64,000 bases of DNA from Bifidobacterium saguinibicoloris (GTDB lineage: Bacteria; Actinomycetota; Actinomycetes; Actinomycetales; Bifidobacteriaceae): assembly GCF_019331725.1 (NCBI RefSeq), contig NZ_JAHBBF010000007.1, positions 62,001 through 126,000 on the forward strand, given 5' to 3'. The notes below the pieces were generated by a model. It ran no database searches. It was given only the letters and a program-made list of their open reading frames with translations, and had not been told where the DNA came from. The position numbers were made by a program, and so were the translations under genes. This document shows, one piece after another, positions 19,501 through 28,121 of this stretch; the stretch's first letter is position 1, and every line of letters begins with the position of its first letter.

Positions 19501-20448
19501 GGTGGTGGTCTTGACCACGTTGGTGTAGTCGTCGTTGAGTTTGGCGACGTACAGCGAGTGGTTGGCCTCGGTGGAGTACACCACGTAGGCGTTCTGGTCC
19601 TTGGGGTCGACGAAGACGGTCATGTCACGGCTGTCGCCGTTCTCGCCCCAGCTGGGGTTGCCGGCCGCCTCCTTCCAGTTGTTCTGGTTGGGCAGTCGGT
19701 AGGCGCCGATCATGGTGAACGGTCCGGCGGGATTGTCGGAGACGGCCACGCCGGCGAGGGCGCGCGCGTAGTTGGAGCCGCCGGGCGTGGTGCTGCCGTC
19801 GGAGTGCCACCAGAGCACGTACTGCTTGTTCTTCTTGTTGTAGATGATCTTCGGGCGTTCGAAGATCGCCTGGACGCTGTCCTTCACGCCGTCGCCGTCC
19901 TGGTCAGGGTTGGTGTTGAGGTAGGGGAAGATGGCGTCCGCCTTGGCGGTGTCGACGCTGCCGTCCGACTTGGTGAGATGGTACGCCTTGTCGAAGTAGG
20001 CGAAGTCCTTGTTGGTCTTGTCCGTCAGCTGAGCCTTGCTGGTGACGGCCTTGAGGGCGACGCCGAGGTCGGTCCAGTTGTAGAGGTCCTTGGACATGTA
20101 GGCGTGGACGCCGGGGCTGTTGTCGTAGCCGTTGGAGCGGTCTTCGCCGTACCAGTAGTAGGCGTCGCCCACCTTGACGACCTGTCCGCCGTGCGCCTGG
20201 ATGTGGGTGCCGCCGTTGTCATCGGCGTTCTTGGCGTACCAGTAGGGCTGGAAGTAGGTGTTTGAGCCGGTGCCGGGATCGGCCGTGGGCTGGAAGCTGG
20301 TGTAGGTGGGCACCTGATCGATGGTGGGCAGATAGTCGACGCCCGCCGCGGTGGCACCCGTGGCGGCCAATCCGCAGGTCAGGAGCGTCGCCGCCGCGGC
20401 GATGGCCGCGAGCAACGCCCCTGCCCGATGTGGTTGTGGTTGTGTCAT
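16507..20448 (-). CDS. Giant cell-wall-anchored GH43 enzyme, probable exo-beta-1,3-galactanase
   Basis: 1313 residues. A signal peptide (1-34) precedes a GH43 beta-propeller at about 60-480. HGGQVVKVGDAYYWYGED is typical of GH43 subfamily 24. E360 in SLEASAVF fits the general acid and Q437 in FGSQTASV fits the Gln that replaces the usual base in this subfamily. Further domains are an Ig-like domain, a jelly-roll-like domain near 610-820 with two Cys, a group 3 Ig-like domain, an F5/8-type domain, a cadherin-like domain and another Ig-like domain. The end has LSRTG at 1281, a hydrophobic helix and RKRRA. Subfamily 24 enzymes release galactose from the beta-1,3-galactan backbone of type II arabinogalactan, passing side chains, which fits the flanking GH30 genes. 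The ATG at 20448 has GGAAGGAA 10 bases upstream. Specificity is inferred. Confidence 0.82.
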   Translation of the reverse strand: MTQPQPHRAGALLAAIAAAATLLTCGLAATGATAAGVDYLPTIDQVPTYTSFQPTADPGTGSNTYFQPYWYAKNADDNGGTHIQAHGGQVVKVGDAYYWYGEDRSNGYDNSPGVHAYMSKDLYNWTDLGVALKAVTSKAQLTDKTNKDFAYFDKAYHLTKSDGSVDTAKADAIFPYLNTNPDQDGDGVKDSVQAIFERPKIIYNKKNKQYVLWWHSDGSTTPGGSNYARALAGVAVSDNPAGPFTMIGAYRLPNQNNWKEAAGNPSWGENGDSRDMTVFVDPKDQNAYVVYSTEANHSLYVAKLNDDYTNVVKTTTEDQSEGKKQYSADGQYPYILADGKPGAPVRGEDFQIISQNGSLEASAVFQYDGRYNVIASGTTGWSPNKQTYYTASSMLGTWIRGVEKNDANETTWFNSMPEGADGLLSVNDARGTTFGSQTASVLAVDQAKGHFIYLGDRWDDGKADSTYVWLPLTIGENETIEMHNPAQEDLPNGWGLDYWDNHGGTKGSVVYWKVNDDLPESVSTSGTVTLPAEVDVTEGKASDATTAKTKVTWNVEGGTAVDGKANTYAFNVPGTYTLTGTLAEDANFNPGRTFRRQITVSCSTPVSGAWKEAHWKGGSACKVAASNGAYDFTVTANADRGVWTDRNEGSTVYQPDALETGDTLVTTVKPLDLGGNGDPRAGLIVRNSLGSANGGKGYATLLASPSGIYMQYDSNGDGYIDTETTHVGTDNGFDATHPVQLKLERTGADTIKGYWRAGDAAADAAWNDVATVTLTGADATGLDAGVFATSNSNVGPLTVAFNGTAFGAQTAAVKSIKAEGPAGTIAKGQSLDTKDMTVTATLANGRTRVLEPSEYTLEGFDTAKLGKQDVTVKLAADPTITTTVTVTVESDLARLYCSTAAASKYEPASSWAAASLPSLTCDNDPATNWSNWGTGDTTPWLSYTFGGKAYQLGTLTFTVDKAKGEAAPKSFTVSYLPADTTSDGTSGDASADDAWVDATDAQVPAVTVDTAAGASTEVDLSNLPAVKGVRLNLTYADGNDYAKVAEVKIAERENATPAPSSNADLADLTVDGTTVPGFTAGTTEYDGSALLAGDAVAYPKVEAKAADADKAKVTVEQATADNGGKATVTVTAEDGTAKTYTVTFGELPKLAALDVDVTKTTYQEGDAFDPTGVKVTAVYKIGDKETARKFIASDDKDLAFTGFDSAASGTKTVTVSYRGVSATFDVTVVAKGSGSGEGTGDGGKGEGTDNGGKPESKPETKPSGKKPGAGVGAGSGAPGALSRTGASVAGVAGMVALLAVAAGAVAIARKRRA

Positions 20449-20583
20449 TGCTGTGTGATTCCTTCCTTGATGGGTGGAGGGACCTGCATCCGTTGCATGA
20501 CGTCGCATCACTGCTTACAGGCGTCCGTCGCCGACATGCCCCTCCGTTCGGGCCGTCCTTCTCGGCCCGCATCATATTCGCGA

Positions 20584-20597
20584 TGTTATCGCAAACA
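20584..20597. promoter_or_regulatory. LacI-type operator candidate upstream of the GH43 gene
   Basis: TGTTATCGCAAACA, flanked by A and T to give ATGTT/AACAT arms around a CG centre, lies 136 bases before the GH43 start. It matches 12 of 14 positions of the site before the second GH30 gene, so a shared LacI-family regulator is likely. Nothing else is clear between the start codon and the array at 20763. Confidence 0.55.
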
Positions 20598-20762
20598 TAA
20601 TGTTGCCCTTCATTCTACCATCAAAACCCTCATCGGTAACCACGAAATATGCGTGTCAACGCAAACAGGGCCGCTGCCCCCAACCGCATCAGCCAACCGT
20701 ACAGCCGGTCTGCGCATCGGCAATACACACCAAGCGGCGCACTCCAGCCACAGCCGATGCCA

Positions 20763-21600
20763 CCGGAACACAGAATCGGGCCGTCCACAGACTCCGGACC
20801 ACACGGTCGTGGACCGGAACGCGAAATCGGACCACCAACACGTTCCGGAGCCGCACACGGAACCGAACCGTGCCACCGGAACGCGAGAACAGGCCTTCCA
20901 GCCGTTCCGGACCACGCGGTCGTGGACCGGAACACGGGAACAGACCCCACACGCGCTCCGGGGCCACGAACCACGCCACCGGAACACGAAAACAGGCCTT
21001 CCCCACACTCCAGGGACACTCCGAACCACAGCCGATGCCACCGGAACACGGAATCGCACCTCCCCATCATTCCGGACCACACGGCCCTGGGCCGGAACAC
21101 GAAAACAGGCCTTCCCCACACTCCAGGGACACGAACCATGCCACCGGAACGCGGAATCGGAGCACACCCACACTCCGGACCAATCGCCCATGGACCGGAA
21201 CGAAAAATCGGACCACCAACACGTTCCGGAGCCGCACACGGAACCGAACCGTGCCACCGGAACGCGAGAACAGGCCTTCCAGCCGTTCCGGACCACGCGG
21301 TCGTGGACCTGAACACGGGAACGGGGCCCACACACACTCCGGGGCCACTCCAAACCACGAACCATGCCACCGGAACGCGAAAACGGACCTCCACGCCACT
21401 CCGGACCACACAGTCGTGGGCCGGAACGCGAAACAGGCCTCACACGCACTCCGGGCTCACGAACCACGCCACCGGAACACGGAATCAAGCCTCACAGATG
21501 TTCCGGACCAATCGACCTCGGGCCGGAACTCAGAACCGGACCTCTCACACACTCCGGACCAATCGCCCACGGGCCGGAACACGGAACCACACCTCACCCA
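20763..21600. repeat. Intergenic array of CCGGAAC hairpin units, copy 2
   Basis: About 840 bp of the same repeat family as 15800-16260, with CCGGAAC boxes 42-62 bp apart and TTCCGG...CCGGAA inverted repeats. A 105-bp block at 20824-20928 recurs exactly at 21205-21309, and other sub-blocks are shared, so the array has grown by unequal duplication. It lies between the terminator of the second GH30 gene and the promoter of the GH43 gene. Confidence 0.85.
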
Positions 21601-21626
21601 CACTCCGGGCCCTCACACAACAACAA

Positions 21627-21738
21627 CCCCACCCCGCACAAACGGCGAGGGCCGCCGCCTCCGAACGAATCGGAGACGACGGCCCTTCAACCGTGCCGGA
21701 TGCGGAAAGGAGATGTCGCACCCGACGATTCATTGCAG
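21627..21738. repeat. Duplicated 3' flank, copy 2 (partner at 16335-16459)
   Basis: This 112-bp block downstream of the second GH30 gene matches 16335-16459 downstream of GH43 except for a 13-bp deletion and a few substitutions near the right end. It carries the terminator stem. Confidence 0.85.
21648..21686 (-). terminator. Terminator hairpin after the second GH30 gene
   Basis: The same 17-base arms as the GH43 terminator (21648-21664 and 21670-21686) with a short loop, about 105 bases past the stop codon. The U-run is weak. Confidence 0.65.
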
Positions 21739-21790
21739 CGGTCCGACCGGACACCCCTCCGCCATGCGAGAGCATCGCGGACCGGGCGGC

Positions 21791-24700
21791 TCAGCTGCGA
21801 CGCTTGCGCAGCATGAGCACGGTGGCGCCGGCGAGCGTCATGACCGCGGCCACGGCGGCGAACGCCGCCACGGCGGAACCGGTCTTGGACAGCACGCCAC
21901 TGCCGGAGCCGGGCTTCTTGCCGCCGGCGGTCGGCTTGCCATCGCCGGAACCGTCGCCGGAACCGCCCTCGCCCTCACCGGGCTGCTGCTCGGGGCCGGG
22001 CGCGACGGACGCGGCCTTGACGGTCACGTCGAACGTGGCGGACACGCCGCGGTAGGAGACGGTGACGGTCTTCTTGCCGGCGGTGGTGGAGTCGAAGCCG
22101 GAGACGACGTAGCCGTCAGCGCCGCCGTCCGAGCCGTCCGTTCCATCCGTGGCCTGGGCGAGCTTCTCCTCGTGGACCGTCTTGTCGCCGATCTTGTAGA
22201 CGGCGGTGACCGTGAGGCCCTTGAGGTCGAGCTTGTCGCCAATCTCGTACGTGGTCTTCGCAGGCCCGGTCACCTTGAGGGCGGCGAGCGCGGCGGCGTT
22301 GTACGTGACCGTGTAGGTCTTCGTGGCGGCGCCGTCGGCGGAGGTCACGTCGATGACGTCCTTGCCGCCGAGCTGTCCGGGTTCGGAGGTGCCGTCGGAG
22401 GCCTTGGCGTCGGCGGACGCGGCCTCGTGGGTCACCTTGACGGTGGCGGCGTTGTCCGAGGCGAAGGCCTGGAGCACCGGGTTGGTTTCGGCGTCGTACG
22501 GCAGGTCGACGGTGTAGTCGGTCTTGGCCGGGTCGAAGCCGTCGATGGTCTCGCCGTCGAGGCGCAGGTCGCCGAGCGTGGCGTCGGCGGCCGGCTTCGC
22601 GGTGAGGACGGTGTCGTCCTTGGCGAACACCTGGATCTCGGCCACGTTGATGTACACCTTGGTGTCCTGCAGCGTGTTGGTGAGGCGGATGGCCTTGGCC
22701 GTGACCGGGGTGTCGAGGACGAAGTCGACGGTCGGGGTGTCGGCGTCGGTGGAGCTGTCGTTGTCGGCGGCCTGCTTCTGCACGTACCAGCCGTCCTTGG
22801 TGCCGACCTTCTGCCACGCGCCGGTCTCGTCCTGGTATTCGAGCGTCTGGCTCTTCGGCCAGGAGGCGCGGTCGTCACGGTAGAAGAAGGTCTTCACTTC
22901 GGTGATGGTGCGGGCCTTGTCGAAGGTGAACGTGGCGACGGGGTCGATAGTGGAGGCGGTGGATGCCCACGTGCTCCAGCCCTTGTCCTTGGTGTTGCCG
23001 TCGATGGCCTTGGAGGAGGAGTCTTTCTCCTGGAAGTTCACGCTGAAGTTCGTGCCGCTTGCGGCCGCGATGTTCTTGACGCCGCCGACGACCGGGACCA
23101 CGTAGGCCTCGAGTTCGGTGGCGACCATGTAGTCGTTGCCTTGCGTGTTGACGATGCGCACCTGGGTGGCCTTGAGGGAGCCGCCTTCGGGCGTGAACGT
23201 GACGGTCTGGCCGGCTTCGGGCTTGACTTCGGAGCCGAACTGCTTCCACGTGGTGCCGTCGGTGGTGTATTCCGCCTTGGCGGAGGCCGGGACGTGGTCG
23301 CCGTAGGTGATGGTGAGTCCGGTGACCTCACGCTCGGAACCGAAGTTCACGGTGGCGGTGGGTTGGACCGACCAGTCGTTCTTCGAGTTCCACGTGATCC
23401 ACGCTTCGGCGGACGTGTCGCCGTCGGTGAGCTTCTTCCACTGGTCGCCCTTGTTGTATTCCGTCTGCTGGCCGGTGACGGTCAGGTTGGAGGCGGAGTC
23501 GGCCACGTTCTCCGGGTTGGCTCCGGTGACGTACAGGGTGGCCTTGGCGGGGAGTCCGGCGGCGGTGCCTTCGATGGCGATGGCGTCGCCCGCCTTGGCG
23601 TCCTTGAGTTTGGCTTCAAGGCCGGCGAAGTCCCACTTGACGCTGGCGGCGTCCACCTGGAAGGCGGGCGATGCCTTGACGTGCGCGTACACCTTGGCGG
23701 CGTTGATGGCCGTTTCGGCGGTGACGGCGTCGGATCCGACGAGCACGGTGGCGGACACGGGGTCGGTCACGGTGTAGGGGCCGACGTACACCTTCGCGGT
23801 GACGGGGTATTCGTTGCCGAACAGGTCCGTGGCGGTGCCGGTGGCCTCGTAGGTGCCTTCGACGGCGACGTCCACCTTGGAGGTGTCCCAGTCGGAGACG
23901 GAGGCCTTGCCTTCGCCCCACGCGTAGTAGAGGGTCACTTCGCCGGGCAGGGTGGGCGCGGCGCCGACGGCGGTCTGCACGTTGACGGCCTTGGCGCCGG
24001 TGGGCGTGCCGTCGCGCAGCGTCCACGTCTGGTTGGCGGACGGGGTTTCGCCGGTCGCCGAGGTGTACAGGCCCACCTTGGTCCCGGCCTTGGTGCTCGA
24101 GCCGTCGACGTCGAGGTTCTGCTTGGCGGCCGCGTTGAGCAGCTGGTAGGTGGAGCCGTCGGACGTGTTGAGGATCCACTTGGCGGCCGGGTCGCTCTTG
24201 GCGTCTTCGACCGATTCGTCGCTGAACGCGTTGGTGCCGTTCTTGGAGACGAGCACCTTTCCTTCGCCGTTGGTGATGACGTACGCCTTGAGGTCGGGGC
24301 GTTCGGTGCCGGTCTGGTCGATCTGGGTGAACGTCCAGGTCTGCTTCTTCGCGTCGGCGAGGGTTTCGGCGGTGTCCGCGATGGAGAGGGCGGAGTCGCC
24401 GGAGGCGGTGGCGGTCAGCGTCTTGCCGGACTGGGTGCCGACGAGCTGGTACGTCTTGCCGGACTGCACGCCGGCGTCCTTGGCGATGCCGCTGACGCCC
24501 TTGAGCTGGATGGAGGCGATGGAGCGGGCCGGGACCGTCACGGTGGCGGTCTTGGCGGCCTTGTCGATGACGACGGAGCCCGCGGCCTGCTTGACGTTGC
24601 TGGTCTTGGCGAAGACTTCCGGCGTGGCGGCGTCGACTCCGGCGCTCTTGTCGGCGTCGGAGGTTTCGGTGGTCAGGTACAGGTCGCCGGAGGCGTCGTC

Positions 24701-26434
24701 GGCGATTTCGCCGTACTTGGAGAGGTCGATGACGAACGTCTGGGCGGTCTTGCCGGAGTTGCGGTGCACGATGGTCTGCGTCTCGGCGCCGTCGGCGCCG
24801 GTGGCGGTGGCGGTCATCGTGTTGTATTCGTCGTTGTTGGCGACGATCTTGTCACCGGCGTGGATGAAGCGCGTGATGGCCTTGACTCCGTTGTACTTCG
24901 CGTTGGCGATGACGGTGCAGGGCTGGAGGCCGTCGGTCTTGCCGCCGTTGTTGTTGACGCGGCGCTCGGAGTAGAGCTTGCCGTCGGCGCCGGCCACGGT
25001 GCAGTCGAAGTCCATGAGCACGGTGCCCCAGTTGGTGTTCTCGCCGGCCGGGTTGACGTTGGATCCCTCCTGCATGTTGTAGAGGTCTTCGACGACCTGC
25101 CAGAAGGTGAAGTCCTTGGACTGCAGGCGGGTCACGTTGGCGCTGATGTAGCTCATCATGCCGAGCGCGTTGTCGAAGCCGTACGGGTTGTAGGAGCCGG
25201 ACTGCCAGGAGCCGTCGACCTCGCTCATGGAGAGCTTCTTGCCGTCGGCCTGGGCGATGTCGCGGGCGCGCAGCTGATTGCCGGTGGAGTACGCGTGCAC
25301 GTTGTACTGGCCGATGAGGTCCTTGACTTCCTGCGGATACTGGTTGTACGACTTGACGAAGTCGGAGGAGTTGGTGGCGTCGGTGGCGGAGATGATGGTG
25401 TCCGCATTGCCCTTGAGCGCCTCGGACAGGGCCTTGATGGTGGCCTGCTGCTCGGCGTTGTTGACGTGCATGCCCTCCTGCGGCTTCTTCAGCGCGTTGG
25501 AGTACGGCGTGACGGTCTTGTCCTTGTCGGAGTAGTACTTGTCCCAGTGGTTGTTGATGAGCTGGGCGTGGGGCTTGATGTCGGCGTTGCTCTCGTCGGT
25601 GTAGTCGGAGGCCTTCTTGCTCGGAGTGCCCCAGTAGCTGGTCTCGGATTCGTTGAACGGTTCGACGGTGTCGACGTTCGTGCCGAGGCTTTCGAGGTGC
25701 TCGACGTTCTTGGCCATGTACTGGGCGAACTTCTGCGGGTTGGCGAGGTTGTTGCTGCCGGAGTTGTAACCGCCGGTGGCGTAGCCGCTGTTGGTGAGGA
25801 ACCACGGCGCGGAGTTGGCGAACGCCTCGACGTCGGTGATGTCCGGGTTGTCGCCGGTGGCGCCGCGGGTGATCCACCAGTCCTGGGCGGAGGACTTGCT
25901 GAAGTCGTACTGGCTGTCGTCGGTCGGGTCGAAGGCGGCGGCGAGCTTGTCCTTGTCGGCCTGCTTGGTGGTGACGCCGTTGCCGTAGACGTTCTTCGAG
26001 CCGTCGGCATCGTCCTTCCATGTGCCGGGCACGGCGGCGCCCTGACGCATGAACGGATAGCCGTAGGCCACGTCGGAGGCGTTGCCGCCGCCCACGTTGT
26101 AGCGGGCCATGTTGAGGTCGAGGCCGTCGGAACCGAAGATGGACTGGTAGAACTGCTCGCGCAGCTGCTTGCCGTATTCGAGGGCCTTGGCCTTGGAGGC
26201 GTCGTCGCCGAGGTTGGTGGTGATCGAGCCTTCCTCGCCCAGATTGCCGGTGGCGTTGGCGAACCAGGCGAGCGAGGTGCCCCAGCCGTCGAACGAGTTG
26301 GCATACCAGGGGTTCGGCGTGACGACGGTTGCGTTATCAGCGGCGTAGGCCGTGCTGGTCGCAGCGAGCGTTCCTCCCCCTAGCAGCGTTGCCGCCGCGA
26401 CCATTGCGGCGAGCGATTTGCCCAGGACTTTCAT
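21791..26434 (-). CDS. Second giant cell-wall-anchored GH30 enzyme, probable endo-beta-1,6-galactanase
   Basis: 1547 residues, paralogous to the GH30 protein at 9203-13432. A signal peptide (1-33) is followed by a GH30 domain with acid/base E262 in VEPFNESET and nucleophile E405 in LSMSEVDGSW. Next come a ricin-like region, an Ig-like domain, two F5/8-type C domains (about 985-1110 and 1120-1270; the paralogue has one), a cadherin-like domain, a group 3 Ig-like domain and a Gly/Pro/Glu linker. The end has LSKTG at 1515, a hydrophobic helix and RKRRS. The frame is open 43 codons further upstream, but the ATG at 26434 has AAGGAG 4 bases before it and starts the signal peptide. The extra binding domain suggests different substrate reach from the paralogue. 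Activity on arabinogalactan side chains is inferred from the family. Confidence 0.85.
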   Translation of the reverse strand: MKVLGKSLAAMVAAATLLGGGTLAATSTAYAADNATVVTPNPWYANSFDGWGTSLAWFANATGNLGEEGSITTNLGDDASKAKALEYGKQLREQFYQSIFGSDGLDLNMARYNVGGGNASDVAYGYPFMRQGAAVPGTWKDDADGSKNVYGNGVTTKQADKDKLAAAFDPTDDSQYDFSKSSAQDWWITRGATGDNPDITDVEAFANSAPWFLTNSGYATGGYNSGSNNLANPQKFAQYMAKNVEHLESLGTNVDTVEPFNESETSYWGTPSKKASDYTDESNADIKPHAQLINNHWDKYYSDKDKTVTPYSNALKKPQEGMHVNNAEQQATIKALSEALKGNADTIISATDATNSSDFVKSYNQYPQEVKDLIGQYNVHAYSTGNQLRARDIAQADGKKLSMSEVDGSWQSGSYNPYGFDNALGMMSYISANVTRLQSKDFTFWQVVEDLYNMQEGSNVNPAGENTNWGTVLMDFDCTVAGADGKLYSERRVNNNGGKTDGLQPCTVIANAKYNGVKAITRFIHAGDKIVANNDEYNTMTATATGADGAETQTIVHRNSGKTAQTFVIDLSKYGEIADDASGDLYLTTETSDADKSAGVDAATPEVFAKTSNVKQAAGSVVIDKAAKTATVTVPARSIASIQLKGVSGIAKDAGVQSGKTYQLVGTQSGKTLTATASGDSALSIADTAETLADAKKQTWTFTQIDQTGTERPDLKAYVITNGEGKVLVSKNGTNAFSDESVEDAKSDPAAKWILNTSDGSTYQLLNAAAKQNLDVDGSSTKAGTKVGLYTSATGETPSANQTWTLRDGTPTGAKAVNVQTAVGAAPTLPGEVTLYYAWGEGKASVSDWDTSKVDVAVEGTYEATGTATDLFGNEYPVTAKVYVGPYTVTDPVSATVLVGSDAVTAETAINAAKVYAHVKASPAFQVDAASVKWDFAGLEAKLKDAKAGDAIAIEGTAAGLPAKATLYVTGANPENVADSASNLTVTGQQTEYNKGDQWKKLTDGDTSAEAWITWNSKNDWSVQPTATVNFGSEREVTGLTITYGDHVPASAKAEYTTDGTTWKQFGSEVKPEAGQTVTFTPEGGSLKATQVRIVNTQGNDYMVATELEAYVVPVVGGVKNIAAASGTNFSVNFQEKDSSSKAIDGNTKDKGWSTWASTASTIDPVATFTFDKARTITEVKTFFYRDDRASWPKSQTLEYQDETGAWQKVGTKDGWYVQKQAADNDSSTDADTPTVDFVLDTPVTAKAIRLTNTLQDTKVYINVAEIQVFAKDDTVLTAKPAADATLGDLRLDGETIDGFDPAKTDYTVDLPYDAETNPVLQAFASDNAATVKVTHEAASADAKASDGTSEPGQLGGKDVIDVTSADGAATKTYTVTYNAAALAALKVTGPAKTTYEIGDKLDLKGLTVTAVYKIGDKTVHEEKLAQATDGTDGSDGGADGYVVSGFDSTTAGKKTVTVSYRGVSATFDVTVKAASVAPGPEQQPGEGEGGSGDGSGDGKPTAGGKKPGSGSGVLSKTGSAVAAFAAVAAVMTLAGATVLMLRKRRS

Positions 26435-26552
26435 GTGTCTCCTTAGTTGTTCTCCTGTCGCCTTTTCCTGCAACTCCGTCCCGATACATCGCGCGTTGAC
26501 GTCGCTGTCCTCCAAGGCGATGCCGCCGGCTCCTTCATCCGGCGGACTGGAA

Positions 26553-26566
26553 TGTTTACGCAAACA
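26553..26566. promoter_or_regulatory. LacI-type operator upstream of the second GH30 gene
   Basis: TGTTTACGCAAACA has arms TGTTT and AAACA around an ACGC centre. The symmetry extends outward through GGAA on the left and TTCC on the right (26549-26570). It is the best palindrome of the three hydrolase promoters and lies 119 bases before the start. Confidence 0.65.
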
Positions 26567-26621
26567 TTCCGTTAGCGATTAAGGATACCATGAAACCGCT
26601 TACGGTGCCACCGGAGGCCCT

Positions 26622-26786
26622 CCGCCGACCGCATCACCCAAAACCACTCCGCCCGATGCGCTCCGCCGACCACACCGCCCAAAACCACTCCAACCGATAC
26701 GCCCCGCCGACCACATCACCCAGAACCACTCCAACCGATACGCCCCGCCGACCGCATCACCCGGCGACGGCAACGTCGCCATGCAG
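26622..26786. repeat. 41-bp tandem repeat
   Basis: CCGCCGACC begins units at 26622, 26663, 26704 and 26745, an exact 41-bp period; the units share AACCACTCC and CCGATACGC. Immediately after, at 26809-26866, a 15-bp unit containing ACAACCCCAACCGTC is repeated. No gene is visible here. Confidence 0.85.
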
Positions 26787-26911
26787 CCGTCACCCATCGG
26801 CACAACCCCAACCAACGCAACCCCAACCGTCACAACCCCAACCGTCACAACCCCAACCAACGCAAGCATCTACAACATCACGCCACATCGGCAACAACAC
26901 CACGGCCCCCG

Positions 26912-27470
26912 TGGCGCACAACGTCAAAACCACCTTCGACCCGTCAACCGTGCCCCGAGACATGCGTCGACCATCCGCTGAAACCAGACACTCCGACCCA
27001 ACTACGCACCGGGAATCAGTGGCACGCAACGTCATAACGCCCAGCCGCACAGTTGCGCGCCAGCGCCCCGCGGTACGCAACACCAGAACCTCCCCCAACC
27101 CCGTCTGCATACCGGAAGCCAGTGGTACACAACACCGAAAACGGCCAAGCGCACGGCTGTATGACAGGAATCGGCGGTACGCAACGTCGAAATGGCCAAT
27201 CACATGGTTACGTACCAGCGTCCCCGTGGTACTCAACGCCAATACCGCCCCCAATCCGCTTGCGACCCATTCGCAGACCCCTCGGAAAGCTTGAAATTCC
27301 AACGTTCCCGGAAAACCAGTGCGACACGCCCCTCGCAGAGCGATTGGTACACGACGGGAGAAGGGCCCGGAACCGCATCACATACCACGAATTCCTGGTA
27401 CGCAACGGCTTCACCACTGCAATCATGATTGCATACCACTCCCCGGGCCGCGAAAGGTACGATGCACCGC
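26912..27470. repeat. Intergenic array of GGTACGCAAC hairpin units, about 52-bp period
   Basis: GGTACGCAAC or variants start at 27021, 27072, 27124, 27176 and 27228 (51-52 bp apart), with more diverged copies at 26912, 27346, 27397 and 27456. Several units contain the inverse box first, for example GTTACGTACC, 11 bases, GGTACTCAAC at 27208-27237, making hairpins. Frames on both strands across the region have no recognisable protein. Confidence 0.75.
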
Positions 27471-27779
27471 CCCGCATCGGACACGTCGCCACCAGCCCTC
27501 CCCCTATCCGGCGGACGCCTCGACCGATCGCGACACCCGAAACCCTCCATCGCATCACAATCGGCGAAAACAATCACAAATAACCGAAATTGAACATGGC
27601 ATGAGCGTTTCAGCACATAGAAGAGCACACTTTTCAGCGCGGCACACGTAGAATGGTGTGATTTACCTTACAAAACCTCGAAACCCCCTTGCAGCCCCTA
27701 GTCTTCAGGACCCCAACGGCGTACACTGAATTCCACGTACGGCACGGAAGCCTACGTACCCAAGGAGGGGAAGGGAACC

Positions 27780-27932
27780 ATGGAACGGAATATTTGCTGC
27801 ATAGCAGGATGCACCCACGAAGCCCAAGAGGCGGGTATGTGCAACGCACACTTCACATCGGCACTCGTGCACGGCACGCTGCAATACGTCACACCCAGCG
27901 CACGCCCGGCACGGCACCTCGCCACCTGCTGA
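27780..27932 (+). CDS. 50-residue Cys/His-rich small protein, possible zinc finger
   Basis: A short frame behind the strong ribosome binding site AAGGAGGGG (8 bases before the ATG). The pattern Cys6, Cys7, Cys11, then GMCNAHF (Cys21, His24), resembles the CxxxC...GxCxxH finger found at the front of many phage HNH endonucleases and small actinobacterial proteins; the later part shows no known domain. It lies alone in a 2.3-kb non-coding stretch and is followed, 190 bases on, by a strong terminator on the same strand. The frame of 27689 continues past its stop in another phase, so it may be a truncated or frameshifted remnant of a longer gene. Function unknown. Confidence 0.45.
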   Translation: MERNICCIAGCTHEAQEAGMCNAHFTSALVHGTLQYVTPSARPARHLATC

Positions 27933-28121
27933 CGCTGTTCCATCTCGCCGGCCCACGCAATGACGACGCGGACACCGCGGAGGCATCGACGCCGGGAGGC
28001 GAGTCCCGGGACTTCAGCGAGGCCACCGGCAACGTACATGGCGACGTCGAACGCCGCATAATCGAACATCGGGCTGCCGCAGGACGCCACGGCGCAACAC
28101 GGCGAGCCGCATCATCGAAGG

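Noticed and set aside
20600-21500. Coding frames across the CCGGAAC array (up to 468 codons)
   Set aside because: All three phases are open because the repeats lack stops; the peptides are repeat-derived, Pro/Thr/Arg-rich and have no domain.
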